Shown: positions 40,008-49,584, numbered from the stretch's first letter. The stretch: 64,000 nucleotides of DNA from Bifidobacterium goeldii (GCF_003951095.1 NZ_QXGL01000003.1:62001-126000); one strand, 5' to 3'. Made by a program: numbers and translations. Notes: generated from the sequence alone by a model not told the origin.

Positions 40008-42569
40008 TTAGATCATATTGCGCCGATCGAGCCAACGCATCGCGAGCGCACCCAGCGGAATACGCAGCCAGTAGAACAGTGCGCGATAGAGCAGCGTTGC
40101 AGACAGTGCAACACCTGCGGGCACGCCAGCAGCACCAAATGAGAAGGTTAACGCTGCTTCAACACCACCAAGACCACCAGGGGTAGGTACTGCTGAGCCA
40201 ATAGCGTTAGCGAGCAGGAAGATGAACATCGTCTCCAACGGATTGGTCATCTGCCCGAACGCGAGCAGGGCCGCCCAGAATTCCAATCCAGTAGCCGCGT
40301 TCAGCAATAGCATGCCAAGAACACTGAACGTCAACTGCTTTGGATTCGTCAGCACATCAATCAGCTGACGCGCATACGCTTTCACCAACGGCAACAGACG
40401 CTCTGCAGCATAATGGCGCACTGGCGGAATCATCATGGCAAGAGCAAGCGTCATCAGCACAACGCCCACCACAACAATCAGCGTATTCGTCGGAATCATG
40501 CCACTAATCGCATCCGAACCAGTAAACAGGCCGATCAGCAGCAGCATGAGCACAGTGCCGCCATAATACACAGCCATTACCGCGCTCATAATCGCAGTTG
40601 CTGACGTATTGCGATACCCACTTTTGCGTAGGAACTGCAGATTGATAACCGCCGGGCCAACGCCAGCAGGCATCGACACTACAGCAAAACCTTGCGCCAC
40701 CTGCGACATGAAAATACCAAGCGGGCGACGTCGATCACGGTCAATAAACGCGCCCAATTCCACGGAGGAACCGATGATGGCAAGCAGCTCGAACACGAGG
40801 CAAATAATCGCCATACGCGGATTCGCGTTCTTCACCGCAGCAATAACCTCATCAGGTTTAAGCTGCGTGAACACTACAGCAAGAGCGACAACCAGCAGCG
40901 CAGTACCAATGAACGAACGTAAACTAAAGCGTGACAGAGTCACTGGTTCCATAGATTCGGCAACATCCTGTGGCGCCAGTGCGCGCAATGCGGCGCGCAG
41001 CTCATCCAACGTGTGCTTATCCCACCGTTCAAGCGCACGAGTACCAGTCGGAATAGCAGCCTTTTGTACAAACGGTGCGAGAGCAATGAGCGTATCATTA
41101 CCCCACACTGCGCGCCCGGCAGCAACAGCACGATCAGTATTCGTGAGCACGGCCAGTAGCGTGAGTAGCTGCACTTGATCGAGCGCAATATTCGCAGGAC
41201 TGCTCGCATCATCACCGTTTTGCCACCCGGCAATAATTGGCGTACCAAGTTCGAGCCGCGCTAATGTATCCGGCGTAATACGACGATGCGTATACCCGCG
41301 TCGGTTCGCAACCGATAGGAAGCGCATCAGCTCAACCATATCCTCGTCAGACAGCGTATTGGGATTGCACTCATGCATCACATCAATGCCTTGCAATACC
41401 AGAATCGAAGTCTCACCAGTATCCGCAACCCCGTACACCGTAGGCGTAGGCAATCCAGCGTTTTTCAAACCCAATATCATCGCCATATGATGCTGGGTAG
41501 CTTCACGAGGGGAGCGGTCGCGGCGCATCGAAACACCAGTGAAGCGAATCCACTGCCAGAGCTGTTTGAGATAGCCTGCGGCGCGCACCTGACTGTCAAG
41601 CGCGGAAACAATAAAATGACGACCGCGATCATCCTCAACATCGTACAGACGTGAGCCTTCAACCAGATCATCATCTAACGTGGTTTTGAGCGTACTATGC
41701 CGTGGATCATCATCCATACGACGAGTGAGCGTGACCACGCGCACGCCAATGCCAGCAAGCGCTTGAACGAGTTCTTCACCCCACGCGCCTTGATTTTTCG
41801 TACCGATTGCGAACCGCAGGAGCATGCCAGCTAGTCGACCAGTGGCAAAAGATACGAGTACGCCCGCGACTGAATTGACTGACAGTAAGACGAGCAGCGC
41901 GCCCACCGTGTACAGGATATTCCAACCCCATTTGACCGTGGAACGAGTGCGCCGGGGGCCAGCGGCGGTTAGCAGTGCTCCAGCTCCCGCGTAAAAGCCG
42001 GGGAGTAATCCTGAACCGATGGGATTGTTCGGCGAACTGAGCGCAGAGAGAAGTGACGCGTTGTCGAGTGATGATACGGCAGTGCCAAGGAGCGCGGCTG
42101 CTGCAAAACCAGCAAACATGGCGATAACTGATACTGCTGATTGCAACCTTTCGTGGCTGATCAACAATTGTGCGACCACCATGGCAACAATAGCGACGAT
42201 GGCGAGCTGTTGCAGCATGGATACTGGCAGGTCAACCATCCAGTTGAGCGCTTGACCGGCAGTGTGTGCATCTGATTCAACGCCAGTGGTGATGCCATGC
42301 AAATACGCGGCCGATAGCATGGCGAGAGCTGCAATGACCACAGAAGCGCCGGCGCGCAACAGGTCGCCAAAGTCGTGAATGCGTTTCGGTGGAATATCGT
42401 CGATACGCGGTGCGCTGGCAGTGTAGAGCGCATCGCTACTGGCATGATGAGTCTCGCTGATTGCAGCACTGTGCGCTGCCTCATCGTGTATTTCGTTCGT
42501 AAAACGCGTTTCCGCCGACGAGGCGTCATGCTCATCGGCGGAAACAGTCGGTTGCTTCCGATCAGTCAT
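40008..42569 (-). CDS. Large membrane protein with flippase-like (LPG synthase TM / YbhN) domain
   Basis: An 853-aa multi-domain membrane protein. After an acidic N-terminus (~1-75) come hydrophobic segments up to about residue 270, a soluble middle region (~290-540) resembling a degenerate lipid/LPS kinase-like fold (LVLQGIDVMHECNP, RRITPDTLARLELG), then a C-terminal eight-helix region of the lysylphosphatidylglycerol-synthase transmembrane/UPF0104 type (~560-853, with PTPGGLGGVEAAL). Likely moves a lipid across the membrane; substrate unknown. ATG 42569 follows GAAGGGG; an upstream start at 42617 lacks support. Confidence 0.8.
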   Translation of the reverse strand: MTDRKQPTVSADEHDASSAETRFTNEIHDEAAHSAAISETHHASSDALYTASAPRIDDIPPKRIHDFGDLLRAGASVVIAALAMLSAAYLHGITTGVESDAHTAGQALNWMVDLPVSMLQQLAIVAIVAMVVAQLLISHERLQSAVSVIAMFAGFAAAALLGTAVSSLDNASLLSALSSPNNPIGSGLLPGFYAGAGALLTAAGPRRTRSTVKWGWNILYTVGALLVLLSVNSVAGVLVSFATGRLAGMLLRFAIGTKNQGAWGEELVQALAGIGVRVVTLTRRMDDDPRHSTLKTTLDDDLVEGSRLYDVEDDRGRHFIVSALDSQVRAAGYLKQLWQWIRFTGVSMRRDRSPREATQHHMAMILGLKNAGLPTPTVYGVADTGETSILVLQGIDVMHECNPNTLSDEDMVELMRFLSVANRRGYTHRRITPDTLARLELGTPIIAGWQNGDDASSPANIALDQVQLLTLLAVLTNTDRAVAAGRAVWGNDTLIALAPFVQKAAIPTGTRALERWDKHTLDELRAALRALAPQDVAESMEPVTLSRFSLRSFIGTALLVVALAVVFTQLKPDEVIAAVKNANPRMAIICLVFELLAIIGSSVELGAFIDRDRRRPLGIFMSQVAQGFAVVSMPAGVGPAVINLQFLRKSGYRNTSATAIMSAVMAVYYGGTVLMLLLIGLFTGSDAISGMIPTNTLIVVVGVVLMTLALAMMIPPVRHYAAERLLPLVKAYARQLIDVLTNPKQLTFSVLGMLLLNAATGLEFWAALLAFGQMTNPLETMFIFLLANAIGSAVPTPGGLGGVEAALTFSFGAAGVPAGVALSATLLYRALFYWLRIPLGALAMRWLDRRNMI

Positions 42570-42687
42570 TAGACCCCTTCGCGATGTGTCGTTGACATGC
42601 TGGCCGATAGCGTCCATTTCAGTGTATCGGCCAGCGTTACGTGAAGCGACGCCAGTGCGTCAGCTATGCGTAAGGGTACCGGATCGT

Positions 42688-44124
42688 TCAGCGGTCGAAA
42701 TCGACCAGCTTGCTCGCCACACCCGTGTACGTGGCTGGGGTAAGCGCCTTGAGTCGTGCTGCGGTTTCGGGGTCGAAGGACTGCTGGTCGATGAACTGCT
42801 CGACCTGTTCCTTATTGATCTCGTGGCCGCGCATGAGCTCCTTGACCTTCTCATACGGCTTGTCCATGCCGGGCAGGCCCTTGAGCTCGCAAGCGCGCAT
42901 CGCCGTCTGGATCGGCTCGCCGAGCACCTCCCAGTTCTCATCCAGCTCGCGTGAAATCACATGCTGGTTCGGGTGAATGGACTTGAGACCACCCATCAGG
43001 TTGTACAGGGCCAGCTGCGAGTAGCCGAGCGCCGAGCCAATGTTGCGCTGCGTGGTCGAATCGGTCAGATCGCGCTGCCAACGGGATTCCACGAGCGTGG
43101 CCGACAGGGTGTCGAGCAGCGAGCAGGAGATCTCGAAGTTCGCCTCAGCGTTCTCGAAGCGGATCGGGTTGACCTTGTGCGGCATGGTGGACGAGCCGGT
43201 CGCACCCTTGACCGGCACCTGCGCGAACACACCGCGCGAAATGTACATCCACACGTCCACGCACAGGTTGTGCATGATGCGGTTCGCGTGGGAAACAGTG
43301 CTGTACAGCTCAGCCTGCCAATCGTGGCTTTCGATCTGCGTGGTCAGCGGGTTCCAGGTCAGTCCCATGCGGTTCGTGACAAACTCGCGGGACACAGCGA
43401 TCCAGTCGACGTTCGGGCAGGCAGCCAAGTGCGCGCCGAATGTGCCGGTAGCACCGTTGATCTTGCCCAGATACTCCTGGGTTTCGATGTGCTTCAACTG
43501 GCGGTTCAGGCGGTAGACATACACCGCGAGCTCCTTGCCGAGCGTGGTCGGCGTGGCCGGCTGACCGTGCGTGAGAGACAGCAACGGCATGTCACGGTAT
43601 TCGTCGGCCTTCGCGGCGAGATGATCGATAATCTCCTTGAATGCCGGGGTCCACACGTTCTCCATTGCGTTCTTCACGCAACGAGCGATCGACAAGTTGT
43701 TAATATCCTCAGACGTGCAGGCGAAGTGCACGAGGGTCTTCAACGCATCGTTGATATTGGTGAGCTCAGCCGGAGCCTTGTCGATCTGATCGTCGATGTA
43801 ATACTCCACGGCCTTCACGTCGTGGTGGGTGACGGCCTCGTGCGCGGCGTGCTGCTTGATGCCCTCAGCGCCGAAATCCTCAGGGATTGCGCGCAGGAAC
43901 GCCTTCTCAGCGTCGGTGAACGGCTTGACGCCGTCAACGATCGGCTGGTAGCCATTGCCTTCGAAACCATTAGCCAGAAGGATCATCCATTCGACCTCGA
44001 CGCGCATGCGCTCGCGGTTCAAGGCCGGTTCGCTCAAGTATTCGACGAGCGGGGCGGTCGCGTTGTGATAGCGGCCGTCAAGCGGGGTCAATGCGATTGC
44101 AGGGGAAATATCAGTAAGCTTCAT
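42688..44124 (-). CDS. purB: Adenylosuccinate lyase
   Basis: PurB (478 aa) cleaves SAICAR and adenylosuccinate in purine synthesis. The fumarase/aspartase superfamily signature is GATGSSTMPHKVNPIRFEN, with TLVHFACTSEDINNLS and SLTHGQPATPTTLGKE (catalytic His) also present. Length and start (MKLTDISPAIALTPLDGRYH) match the E. coli-type PurB. It stands alone between the flippase-like gene and a divergent two-component regulator. Confidence 0.97.
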   Translation of the reverse strand: MKLTDISPAIALTPLDGRYHNATAPLVEYLSEPALNRERMRVEVEWMILLANGFEGNGYQPIVDGVKPFTDAEKAFLRAIPEDFGAEGIKQHAAHEAVTHHDVKAVEYYIDDQIDKAPAELTNINDALKTLVHFACTSEDINNLSIARCVKNAMENVWTPAFKEIIDHLAAKADEYRDMPLLSLTHGQPATPTTLGKELAVYVYRLNRQLKHIETQEYLGKINGATGTFGAHLAACPNVDWIAVSREFVTNRMGLTWNPLTTQIESHDWQAELYSTVSHANRIMHNLCVDVWMYISRGVFAQVPVKGATGSSTMPHKVNPIRFENAEANFEISCSLLDTLSATLVESRWQRDLTDSTTQRNIGSALGYSQLALYNLMGGLKSIHPNQHVISRELDENWEVLGEPIQTAMRACELKGLPGMDKPYEKVKELMRGHEINKEQVEQFIDQQSFDPETAARLKALTPATYTGVASKLVDFDR

Positions 44125-44172
44125 GAGCTCTAGGGTACTTCCAGCCGTAAACCTGGCAGTGTCGTATGCTGA

Positions 44173-44937
44173 ATGATTGTGAGTGAAGCACGAATACTGG
44201 TAATCGAAGACGATGCAGACATTAACGAAGTAGTCTGCACGCAGTTGGAGCGTGCTGGATTTGACTGCACCTGCGCATACTCCGGTTCTGAAGCGCGACT
44301 GATATTAGATCGTGCAACGCCAGCATCAACTGATCATGGTGCAGATGATCATGGTGCAGATTGCGGATTCGACTGTATTGTGAGCGATCTTATGCTGCCT
44401 GGATTAACCGGCGAACAGCTGATTGCCATGCTCCGTGAACGCGGTGCTGGCGTGCCGATTATCGTCGTTTCCGCGCGCGACACCGTCGCCGACCGTGTCG
44501 CAGTATTGCAGCTTGGCGCTGACGATTATCTCGTCAAGCCGTTTGATCTCGCAGAACTGGTCGTACGCGTACAAGCTCAACTACGCGGTCGCGGCTACGC
44601 TCACAACAGCGCAGCCACTGACTCAGCTGCACCAGTATCAGAGTCAATTACCGCCGGCCGATGGGAACTCAATCCTGCTGCTCGCACGTTCGCCATCGAC
44701 GGCCGGCCAATAGCACTCACTAATACGGAATTCAACATTCTCGAACTGCTCATGACGCACCCCAATACAGTCTTCACCAAACAGCAGGTATACGAACTGT
44801 GTTGGAATGAGCCATACATGGTCGACGACAACACCGTCACCGCACACGTGAGCAAAATCCGCGCCAAGCTCAAACCCTCCGGCACTGACTCGTACATTCG
44901 AACCGTTTGGGGACTAGGCTTCAAACTCAACGTATGA
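44173..44937 (+). CDS. OmpR/PhoB-family response regulator
   Basis: A 254-aa response regulator. The receiver domain has the acidic pair EDD (12-14), phosphoacceptor Asp72 in VSDLMLPG, and Lys in YLVKPFD; the C-terminal winged helix is ITLTNTEFNILELL-like through VDDNTVTAHVSKIRAKL and WGLGFKL. A 15-20-residue insertion (about 47-66) just before the phosphoacceptor strand contains a perfect 15-base tandem duplication. Probably paired with the histidine kinase at 47026 and regulating the ABC transporter between them, whose upstream region carries four 11-bp direct repeats. Confidence 0.93.
   Translation: MIVSEARILVIEDDADINEVVCTQLERAGFDCTCAYSGSEARLILDRATPASTDHGADDHGADCGFDCIVSDLMLPGLTGEQLIAMLRERGAGVPIIVVSARDTVADRVAVLQLGADDYLVKPFDLAELVVRVQAQLRGRGYAHNSAATDSAAPVSESITAGRWELNPAARTFAIDGRPIALTNTEFNILELLMTHPNTVFTKQQVYELCWNEPYMVDDNTVTAHVSKIRAKLKPSGTDSYIRTVWGLGFKLNV
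44331..44360 (+). repeat. Perfect 15-bp tandem duplication inside the receiver domain
   Basis: TGATCATGGTGCAGA occurs at 44331-44345 and again at 44346-44360, encoding the repeated peptide DHGAD. Being in frame, gain or loss of a copy would only change loop length. Confidence 0.9.
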
Positions 44938-44960
44938 GTGTGTGGCGCGTGGTATGCGCA

Positions 44961-45086
44961 AACCATCACTATATGCGCGCAATCGTCACATGGGCGCGCA
45001 GCGAGTGATGGTTCGAACGGCCTAATCATCACTGCGTGCGCGCGGCCGTCGCCATCGCGCGCAGCGAGTGACGGTTCCGGGCGCCG
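44961..45086. repeat. Two tandem 63-bp units, each an imperfect hairpin
   Basis: Units 44961-45023 and 45024-45086 align along their length. Each begins AA(C/T)CATCACT and contains near its end GCGCGCAGCGAGTGA(T/C)GGTTC (44994-45014, 45057-45077), which pairs back with the unit start. The result is two adjacent GC-rich stem-loops between the response regulator and the ABC transporter genes. Confidence 0.75.
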
Positions 45087-45114
45087 CGCGGCTGCCACAT
45101 TGCCGGCCGTCACA

Positions 45115-45158
45115 CTTTCGCAAGACTTTCGTGAGATTTCCGTGCGACTTGCACGACG
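45115..45158 (+). promoter_or_regulatory. Four 11-bp direct repeats, probable response-regulator operator
   Basis: CTTTCGCAAGA, CTTTCGTGAGA, TTTCCGTGCGA and CTTGCACGACG run head-to-tail with an 11-base period, the usual spacing for OmpR/PhoB-family dimers. The array ends 66 bases before the ABC ATPase start. Confidence 0.6.
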
Positions 45159-45224
45159 ATTGCGCAAGAACCGTTCCGTACAGTGATAGCCATCAACAAC
45201 GGGACATACCAGAAAGGAACGGCT

Positions 45225-46178
45225 ATGGACGCGATTCGTACGCGCGCATTGTCGAAAATCTACGCGGGCAAACGCGTAGTCAACGACTTTGCCATGAGTG
45301 TGCCACAAGGCTCAATCTATGGCTTTGTTGGCAACAATGGTGCCGGCAAGTCCACGGTAATGAAAATGATCGCAGGACTAGTCATTCCTAGCAGTGGCGA
45401 AATCAACGTGTTCGGGCGTGCAAACAGTGACGATACCGGTCACACTGGCAGCGGCGTGCAACGTGTCGGCGCACTCATCGAAAACCCGGGTCTCCTGCCA
45501 CACATGAGCGCCTTCGACACAATGATGGCGCAAGCAATCGCACTTGGTGTAGCTGACCCGAAAACGGTTTGCCGCAATCTGCTCGATCACGTTGGACTCG
45601 GCAATACTGGACGCAAGAAAACCGGCGGCTTCTCGCTTGGTATGAAACAGCGTCTCGGACTAGCGCTCGCACTCGTCGGCGGGCCAGACCTGCTGCTGCT
45701 CGACGAGCCACTCAACGGTCTCGACCCGGAAGGCGCACGGGCCATGCGTGGATTACTCGTACAACTCAACCAACAACGCGGCATCACCATCGTCATCAGC
45801 TCGCACGTGCTCGACCAGTTAGAGCGCATGTGCACCCACTATGGCGTGATCGCAAACGGCCACATGGTGCGCGAAATGACTGCCGAACAAGTACAGTCCG
45901 AATGCGGTGACAGTCTCACCGTGCGCACCGCTGACACCGCGACCGCGCTCGCGATTCTTGAAGACCAGCTGGCAAACAATCCTGCCAACCCGGTGCGTTT
46001 CGCCGCCGAGCCTGACGGTTCAATCACCATTGCCGGTGGTTTCGATGCGGCTGAAGTCTCGCGCGTGTTGCATGACGCGAACCAGACCGTTCTTGAACTA
46101 TCCACAAAATCGCGCGACATGGAAGACTATTTCGTTGCCCTCATGGATGGTGCTCGCGCACAAGGAGACCTACGATGA
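45225..46178 (+). CDS. ABC transporter ATP-binding protein (two-component-linked)
   Basis: A 317-aa ATPase: Walker A GNNGAGKST, signature SLGMKQRLGLA, Walker B LLLLDEPLNGLDPEG, H-loop ISSHVLDQLE. The ~100-residue C-terminal extension after the core is typical of lantibiotic/bacitracin-type (BcrA-like) ATPases. ATG 45225 is set by AAAGGA at 45213-45218. It overlaps the permease gene by 4 bases. Likely exports or detoxifies a peptide antibiotic; the substrate cannot be read from sequence. Confidence 0.92.
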   Translation: MDAIRTRALSKIYAGKRVVNDFAMSVPQGSIYGFVGNNGAGKSTVMKMIAGLVIPSSGEINVFGRANSDDTGHTGSGVQRVGALIENPGLLPHMSAFDTMMAQAIALGVADPKTVCRNLLDHVGLGNTGRKKTGGFSLGMKQRLGLALALVGGPDLLLLDEPLNGLDPEGARAMRGLLVQLNQQRGITIVISSHVLDQLERMCTHYGVIANGHMVREMTAEQVQSECGDSLTVRTADTATALAILEDQLANNPANPVRFAAEPDGSITIAGGFDAAEVSRVLHDANQTVLELSTKSRDMEDYFVALMDGARAQGDLR

Positions 46179-47032
46179 TTAACCTACTGCGTTCTGACCT
46201 GTACCGGCTTATCCACGGCCGCAAATTCTGGGTTGTTACAGTATTGTCCATTCTGCTGACCGCCGGCCTGCTCACTGCGCTGATATTGTTAAGCGCTGCC
46301 AGCGGTGCTACACAAACCGATACGAGCGGTGTGACGGTTACCGCCAATGCTGCTGCTGGCTTGACACCTTCTCGACGTCTTATGGATTCGCATACTGCAA
46401 TGCTGTCCAGTTCTGGATTGGGTGGAAGTTCACTGCTAGCCATGTTGATCGCACTGATCGCCGTACTGGTGGTGATGGATGATTGGGATGCTGGCTTTGT
46501 AAAGAACCTGCTTGCCGGGCGTCGCAGCCAGATAGGCTATGTTGCGAGCCGTTTGATATTGTCGGCGCTGCTTACTGCATGGAACATAGTGGTATCGATT
46601 GCCTCACTAGAACTGGCTTGTGTTGTGTTGGGGGTGCGATTCCGTCACACGGAAACCATTGGTTCTTATATAGGATTCTGTGCGCTCAAAATACTGGGTG
46701 TGATTACGTTCGTGCTCATCGTTGTCGCGTTGACAATGATTACGCGTAGTAAAGCGTTCGGTATTGCGTCTGCGGTACTAGTTGGTGCAGGCATTATGGG
46801 ATCGTTGCTGAATATCGTATTAGCGATGATCGCCTCGTATATGCCGTGGGTGGAGCAACTCGTGCAATGGTTGCCTTCGAACAATGTGAAACTCTACGCT
46901 GACAGTGCTGGCCTGCTGGCTACAGCCAATGGTCTGCCAGTATGGGCGCATATTCTGATCTGCTTCACTGGCTGGATTATCGTCTCTGCTGGCGCAACCC
47001 TGCTGGTTAACCGCCGTCGCGACGTGTGCTGA
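46175..47032 (+). CDS. ABC-2-type transporter permease
   Basis: A 285-aa permease with about six hydrophobic segments (first near residues 18-38, last near 255-278), fitting the BcrB/ABC-2 group. It starts with the Met-Ile-Asn-Leu-Leu-Arg-Ser-Asp-Leu-Tyr-Arg-Leu pattern usual for this family. ATGA overlap with the ATPase gene and 7-base overlap with the kinase gene show tight coupling. Confidence 0.85.
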   Translation: MINLLRSDLYRLIHGRKFWVVTVLSILLTAGLLTALILLSAASGATQTDTSGVTVTANAAAGLTPSRRLMDSHTAMLSSSGLGGSSLLAMLIALIAVLVVMDDWDAGFVKNLLAGRRSQIGYVASRLILSALLTAWNIVVSIASLELACVVLGVRFRHTETIGSYIGFCALKILGVITFVLIVVALTMITRSKAFGIASAVLVGAGIMGSLLNIVLAMIASYMPWVEQLVQWLPSNNVKLYADSAGLLATANGLPVWAHILICFTGWIIVSAGATLLVNRRRDVC

Positions 47033-47967
47033 CAATCATTGACATGATGATTGTAGGGTCGATTGCCGCTCTGATTATGGGAATCGTGATCGGAGCGGCA
47101 ATATACGGGCGTGATATACGACGGATGGCTCAATTTTTGCGTCAGAGACCATCCGACAGTAATGCGCGGTTGGATGTGAGACTGCCGGGGAATGCGAGCC
47201 GTGAACTTGCGCAAGCAATCAATCATCAGCTCGATGAGATACAAGCTGAACGGATTGCGGCGATGACGCAAACGCAGGAGTTCCAGCGTGACCTGTCATC
47301 GCTCGCACACGATGTACGCACGCCGCTAATGGGCGCGCAAGGGCATATCCAATTGGCGATGGCAGGGGAGGTGTCTGCTGATGATGAACGTCATCTGACG
47401 GCGGCATTACAGCGTTTGGATGACATGCGCGGCTTACTCGATCAGTTGTTTGCGTATGCTCGAGCCAACGATCCTGACCATACGCTGAAGCTTGAACCGG
47501 TTGCGGTGCAGCCATTGATAGCAGAAGTGCTCGTCGGTCATTATCCTGAGTTTGAAGAACGAGGCTGGGAGCCAACTATCAGCTTCGACAATGAACGGTT
47601 CGTGCTTCAAGCTGATCAAACCGCTTTGCGACGCATTATCGACAATCTCGTTACCAATGCATTGCGCCACGGTAGCGGTGCACCCACGATACGGCAACAT
47701 GATCATACAATCACCATTGCTAATCCAATCAGTCGTGAAGCTACCGCTGACATTGATCCAAGCCGTCTATTCGACCGGTTCTACCAAGCGGATGATTCAC
47801 GAGGCAAAAGCGGATCCGGATTAGGGCTTGCTGTTGCACAATCTTTAGCCGGAGCAATGCATCTCACCTTGAGTGCTGAACTCAACCATGATCACAGCAC
47901 TAGCGAAAACCAACTAGTGATCTCTATACAGCCTGTGACAACTCATCCTGACGCGCACGCTCATTAA
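47026..47967 (+). CDS. Sensor histidine kinase with minimal N-terminal membrane anchor
   Basis: A 313-aa histidine kinase. One hydrophobic segment (about residues 7-28) is followed directly by the HAMP-like/DHp region: H box SSLAHDVRTPL with His95, N box DNLVTNALRHG, G boxes FDRFYQADDSRGKSGSGLGL. There is no extracytoplasmic sensor domain, so it probably senses through the membrane or through the ABC transporter. Start GTG 47026 overlaps the permease; ATG 47044 is an alternative. Its TAA shares TTAA with the stop of the convergent lipase-like gene. Confidence 0.9.
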   Translation: MLTIIDMMIVGSIAALIMGIVIGAAIYGRDIRRMAQFLRQRPSDSNARLDVRLPGNASRELAQAINHQLDEIQAERIAAMTQTQEFQRDLSSLAHDVRTPLMGAQGHIQLAMAGEVSADDERHLTAALQRLDDMRGLLDQLFAYARANDPDHTLKLEPVAVQPLIAEVLVGHYPEFEERGWEPTISFDNERFVLQADQTALRRIIDNLVTNALRHGSGAPTIRQHDHTITIANPISREATADIDPSRLFDRFYQADDSRGKSGSGLGLAVAQSLAGAMHLTLSAELNHDHSTSENQLVISIQPVTTHPDAHAH

Positions 47968-49583
47968 AGAATCCCTACCTTGGGCTGTGCAAGCCATTGC
48001 AATGCTTCAGGGGGAGTGCTCTGCAGCATACGACCCTCGTAATAGTGCGTTTCAAGAAGCTCACCATCGATAATCTCCTGAAAATGCTGTTCATGCTGTG
48101 TAACCGCATACGAACCTTGATCGGAAGCATGCGCGTATGCTGCCTGATGGTATTTCAGCCAGTGAGTAATCTCCTTCTGCTTGGGAGCATTGGCGACCAA
48201 CGCGCCAGTCAGCTCAGACTGGGGTATACCAGCTTCTGGTATGTATGCCCCATCATCCTCAGTACTTGTAGCGGTAGTGCCAGGCGCTGCACTTACCTGT
48301 CCTCGAATGGTGAGCCATTGAGGTGTTGCCGGGTTTGTTGCACCGTCAAGAGAGGCGACAACCTCATCTTCAATTTCAATACTGGTAACCCATGTTTGTT
48401 CAGGTATTGGATGGTTCGCAATCGGCGAGCCAGCGGTGACTACATGCGTGATGTTATATCGATCCTGTAAATCTGCGGCGGCTGCTGCCGCGACGATACC
48501 GCCTTGTGAATGGCCAATAATGGCCACTTCATCATCTTTGCCTATGCCAGCTTTGCTCATAGCCATATTGACTAAACGCAAACTGTCCGCACGTTTACGC
48601 TGCCAGGATTTGTCACTCATCAATTCCACATTCTGCTCCCATCCGAACGGCGAATCCTCTTGACCATCCGTACCGGGAACCAATACCAGCCAGCCATCGG
48701 TACCATCCGCGCGGCGGTACCGTTGAACTGCGATAGTGGCGTAACTCAAACCGCTATGTAACTCAATCGTGCCGAGCCGCTCTTCTGCAAGACGACGAAG
48801 ATTTTCCATACCAGATGCCACCGAATGAGACGAACGAACCACGTCAGTTTGTGCTTGCACTTCGCGGATACACAGCGTATTGCCTTGAGTGAGATTCTTA
48901 AACGGTGCAGAGAGCATAGCTGTTATCGATGCAACCGCGTTCACTGGAGCAGAACCGTACCGTGGTATGCGCATGAGTAATAACAGGTGTGAAGCTAATC
49001 CAGATACAAACCCTTCATGAGCCCACGACACTGTGTCAGAAGCATGAATGAAGTTGGAAGCGCCTTCCTGCTTAGACTTGGTCGTATAGCCGTCTACAGC
49101 CAGGTATCCTCCCAAGACTGCCACATGGCTGGGCGCAATGGTTGCTGCTTTGCTCGTAATCGCGTTTACATTGCGCAGTGCCGCCAGTTCAGCTTCTGCG
49201 TACAAGGAATGCGCACGAATTAACGAGTGAGCCATGGTAGCGAATTCTTCACTAACACGTGTGCACTGCTGTGCATGCTCATTGCATTGCTCAATAAGTT
49301 GACTGTACGGCAAACTGTCATGCTGCACGGCATTGGCATTATTCGCGCTGGCGATACCGGAACTCATATTGGAACCAGTGCCAGAACCATATGAGGCAGA
49401 GCACATCGTTGCGCTCACGCGATGCCGGTTTAACTGCAACGCAGTCGTCTGCCATGATGCACTCAACGCACTGAATGCTTGCGCCTGCTCCAATAAAGCA
49501 TTGGCAACGGTTTCATATGCTTCGCGTTGCGCTGTCGAATAGGATTGACCGCCATATATCGATGAAGTAACCTGCCAGTTCAT
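47964..49583 (-). CDS. Predicted lipase/esterase with N-terminal WXG-like helical region
   Basis: A 539-aa protein. Residues ~1-150 are predicted mainly helical, rich in Ala/Gln/Ser and without a signal peptide, recalling LXG/WXG-type secretion domains. The C-terminal half is an alpha/beta hydrolase: WLVLVPGTDG, nucleophile elbow GHSQGG with Ser359, and TAGSPIANHP. The acid and His residues were not assigned. GGAGG precedes ATG 49583 and the start lies next to the stop of the upstream WXG100-like gene, so the two are translated together. A type VII-secreted lipase/phospholipase is a reasonable hypothesis; a cytoplasmic esterase is the alternative. Confidence 0.75.
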   Translation of the reverse strand: MNWQVTSSIYGGQSYSTAQREAYETVANALLEQAQAFSALSASWQTTALQLNRHRVSATMCSASYGSGTGSNMSSGIASANNANAVQHDSLPYSQLIEQCNEHAQQCTRVSEEFATMAHSLIRAHSLYAEAELAALRNVNAITSKAATIAPSHVAVLGGYLAVDGYTTKSKQEGASNFIHASDTVSWAHEGFVSGLASHLLLLMRIPRYGSAPVNAVASITAMLSAPFKNLTQGNTLCIREVQAQTDVVRSSHSVASGMENLRRLAEERLGTIELHSGLSYATIAVQRYRRADGTDGWLVLVPGTDGQEDSPFGWEQNVELMSDKSWQRKRADSLRLVNMAMSKAGIGKDDEVAIIGHSQGGIVAAAAAADLQDRYNITHVVTAGSPIANHPIPEQTWVTSIEIEDEVVASLDGATNPATPQWLTIRGQVSAAPGTTATSTEDDGAYIPEAGIPQSELTGALVANAPKQKEITHWLKYHQAAYAHASDQGSYAVTQHEQHFQEIIDGELLETHYYEGRMLQSTPPEALQWLAQPKVGIL

Positions 49584-49584
49584 G

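Noticed and set aside
42961..44133. 390-aa plus-strand open frame over purB
   Set aside because: Antisense shadow of PurB.
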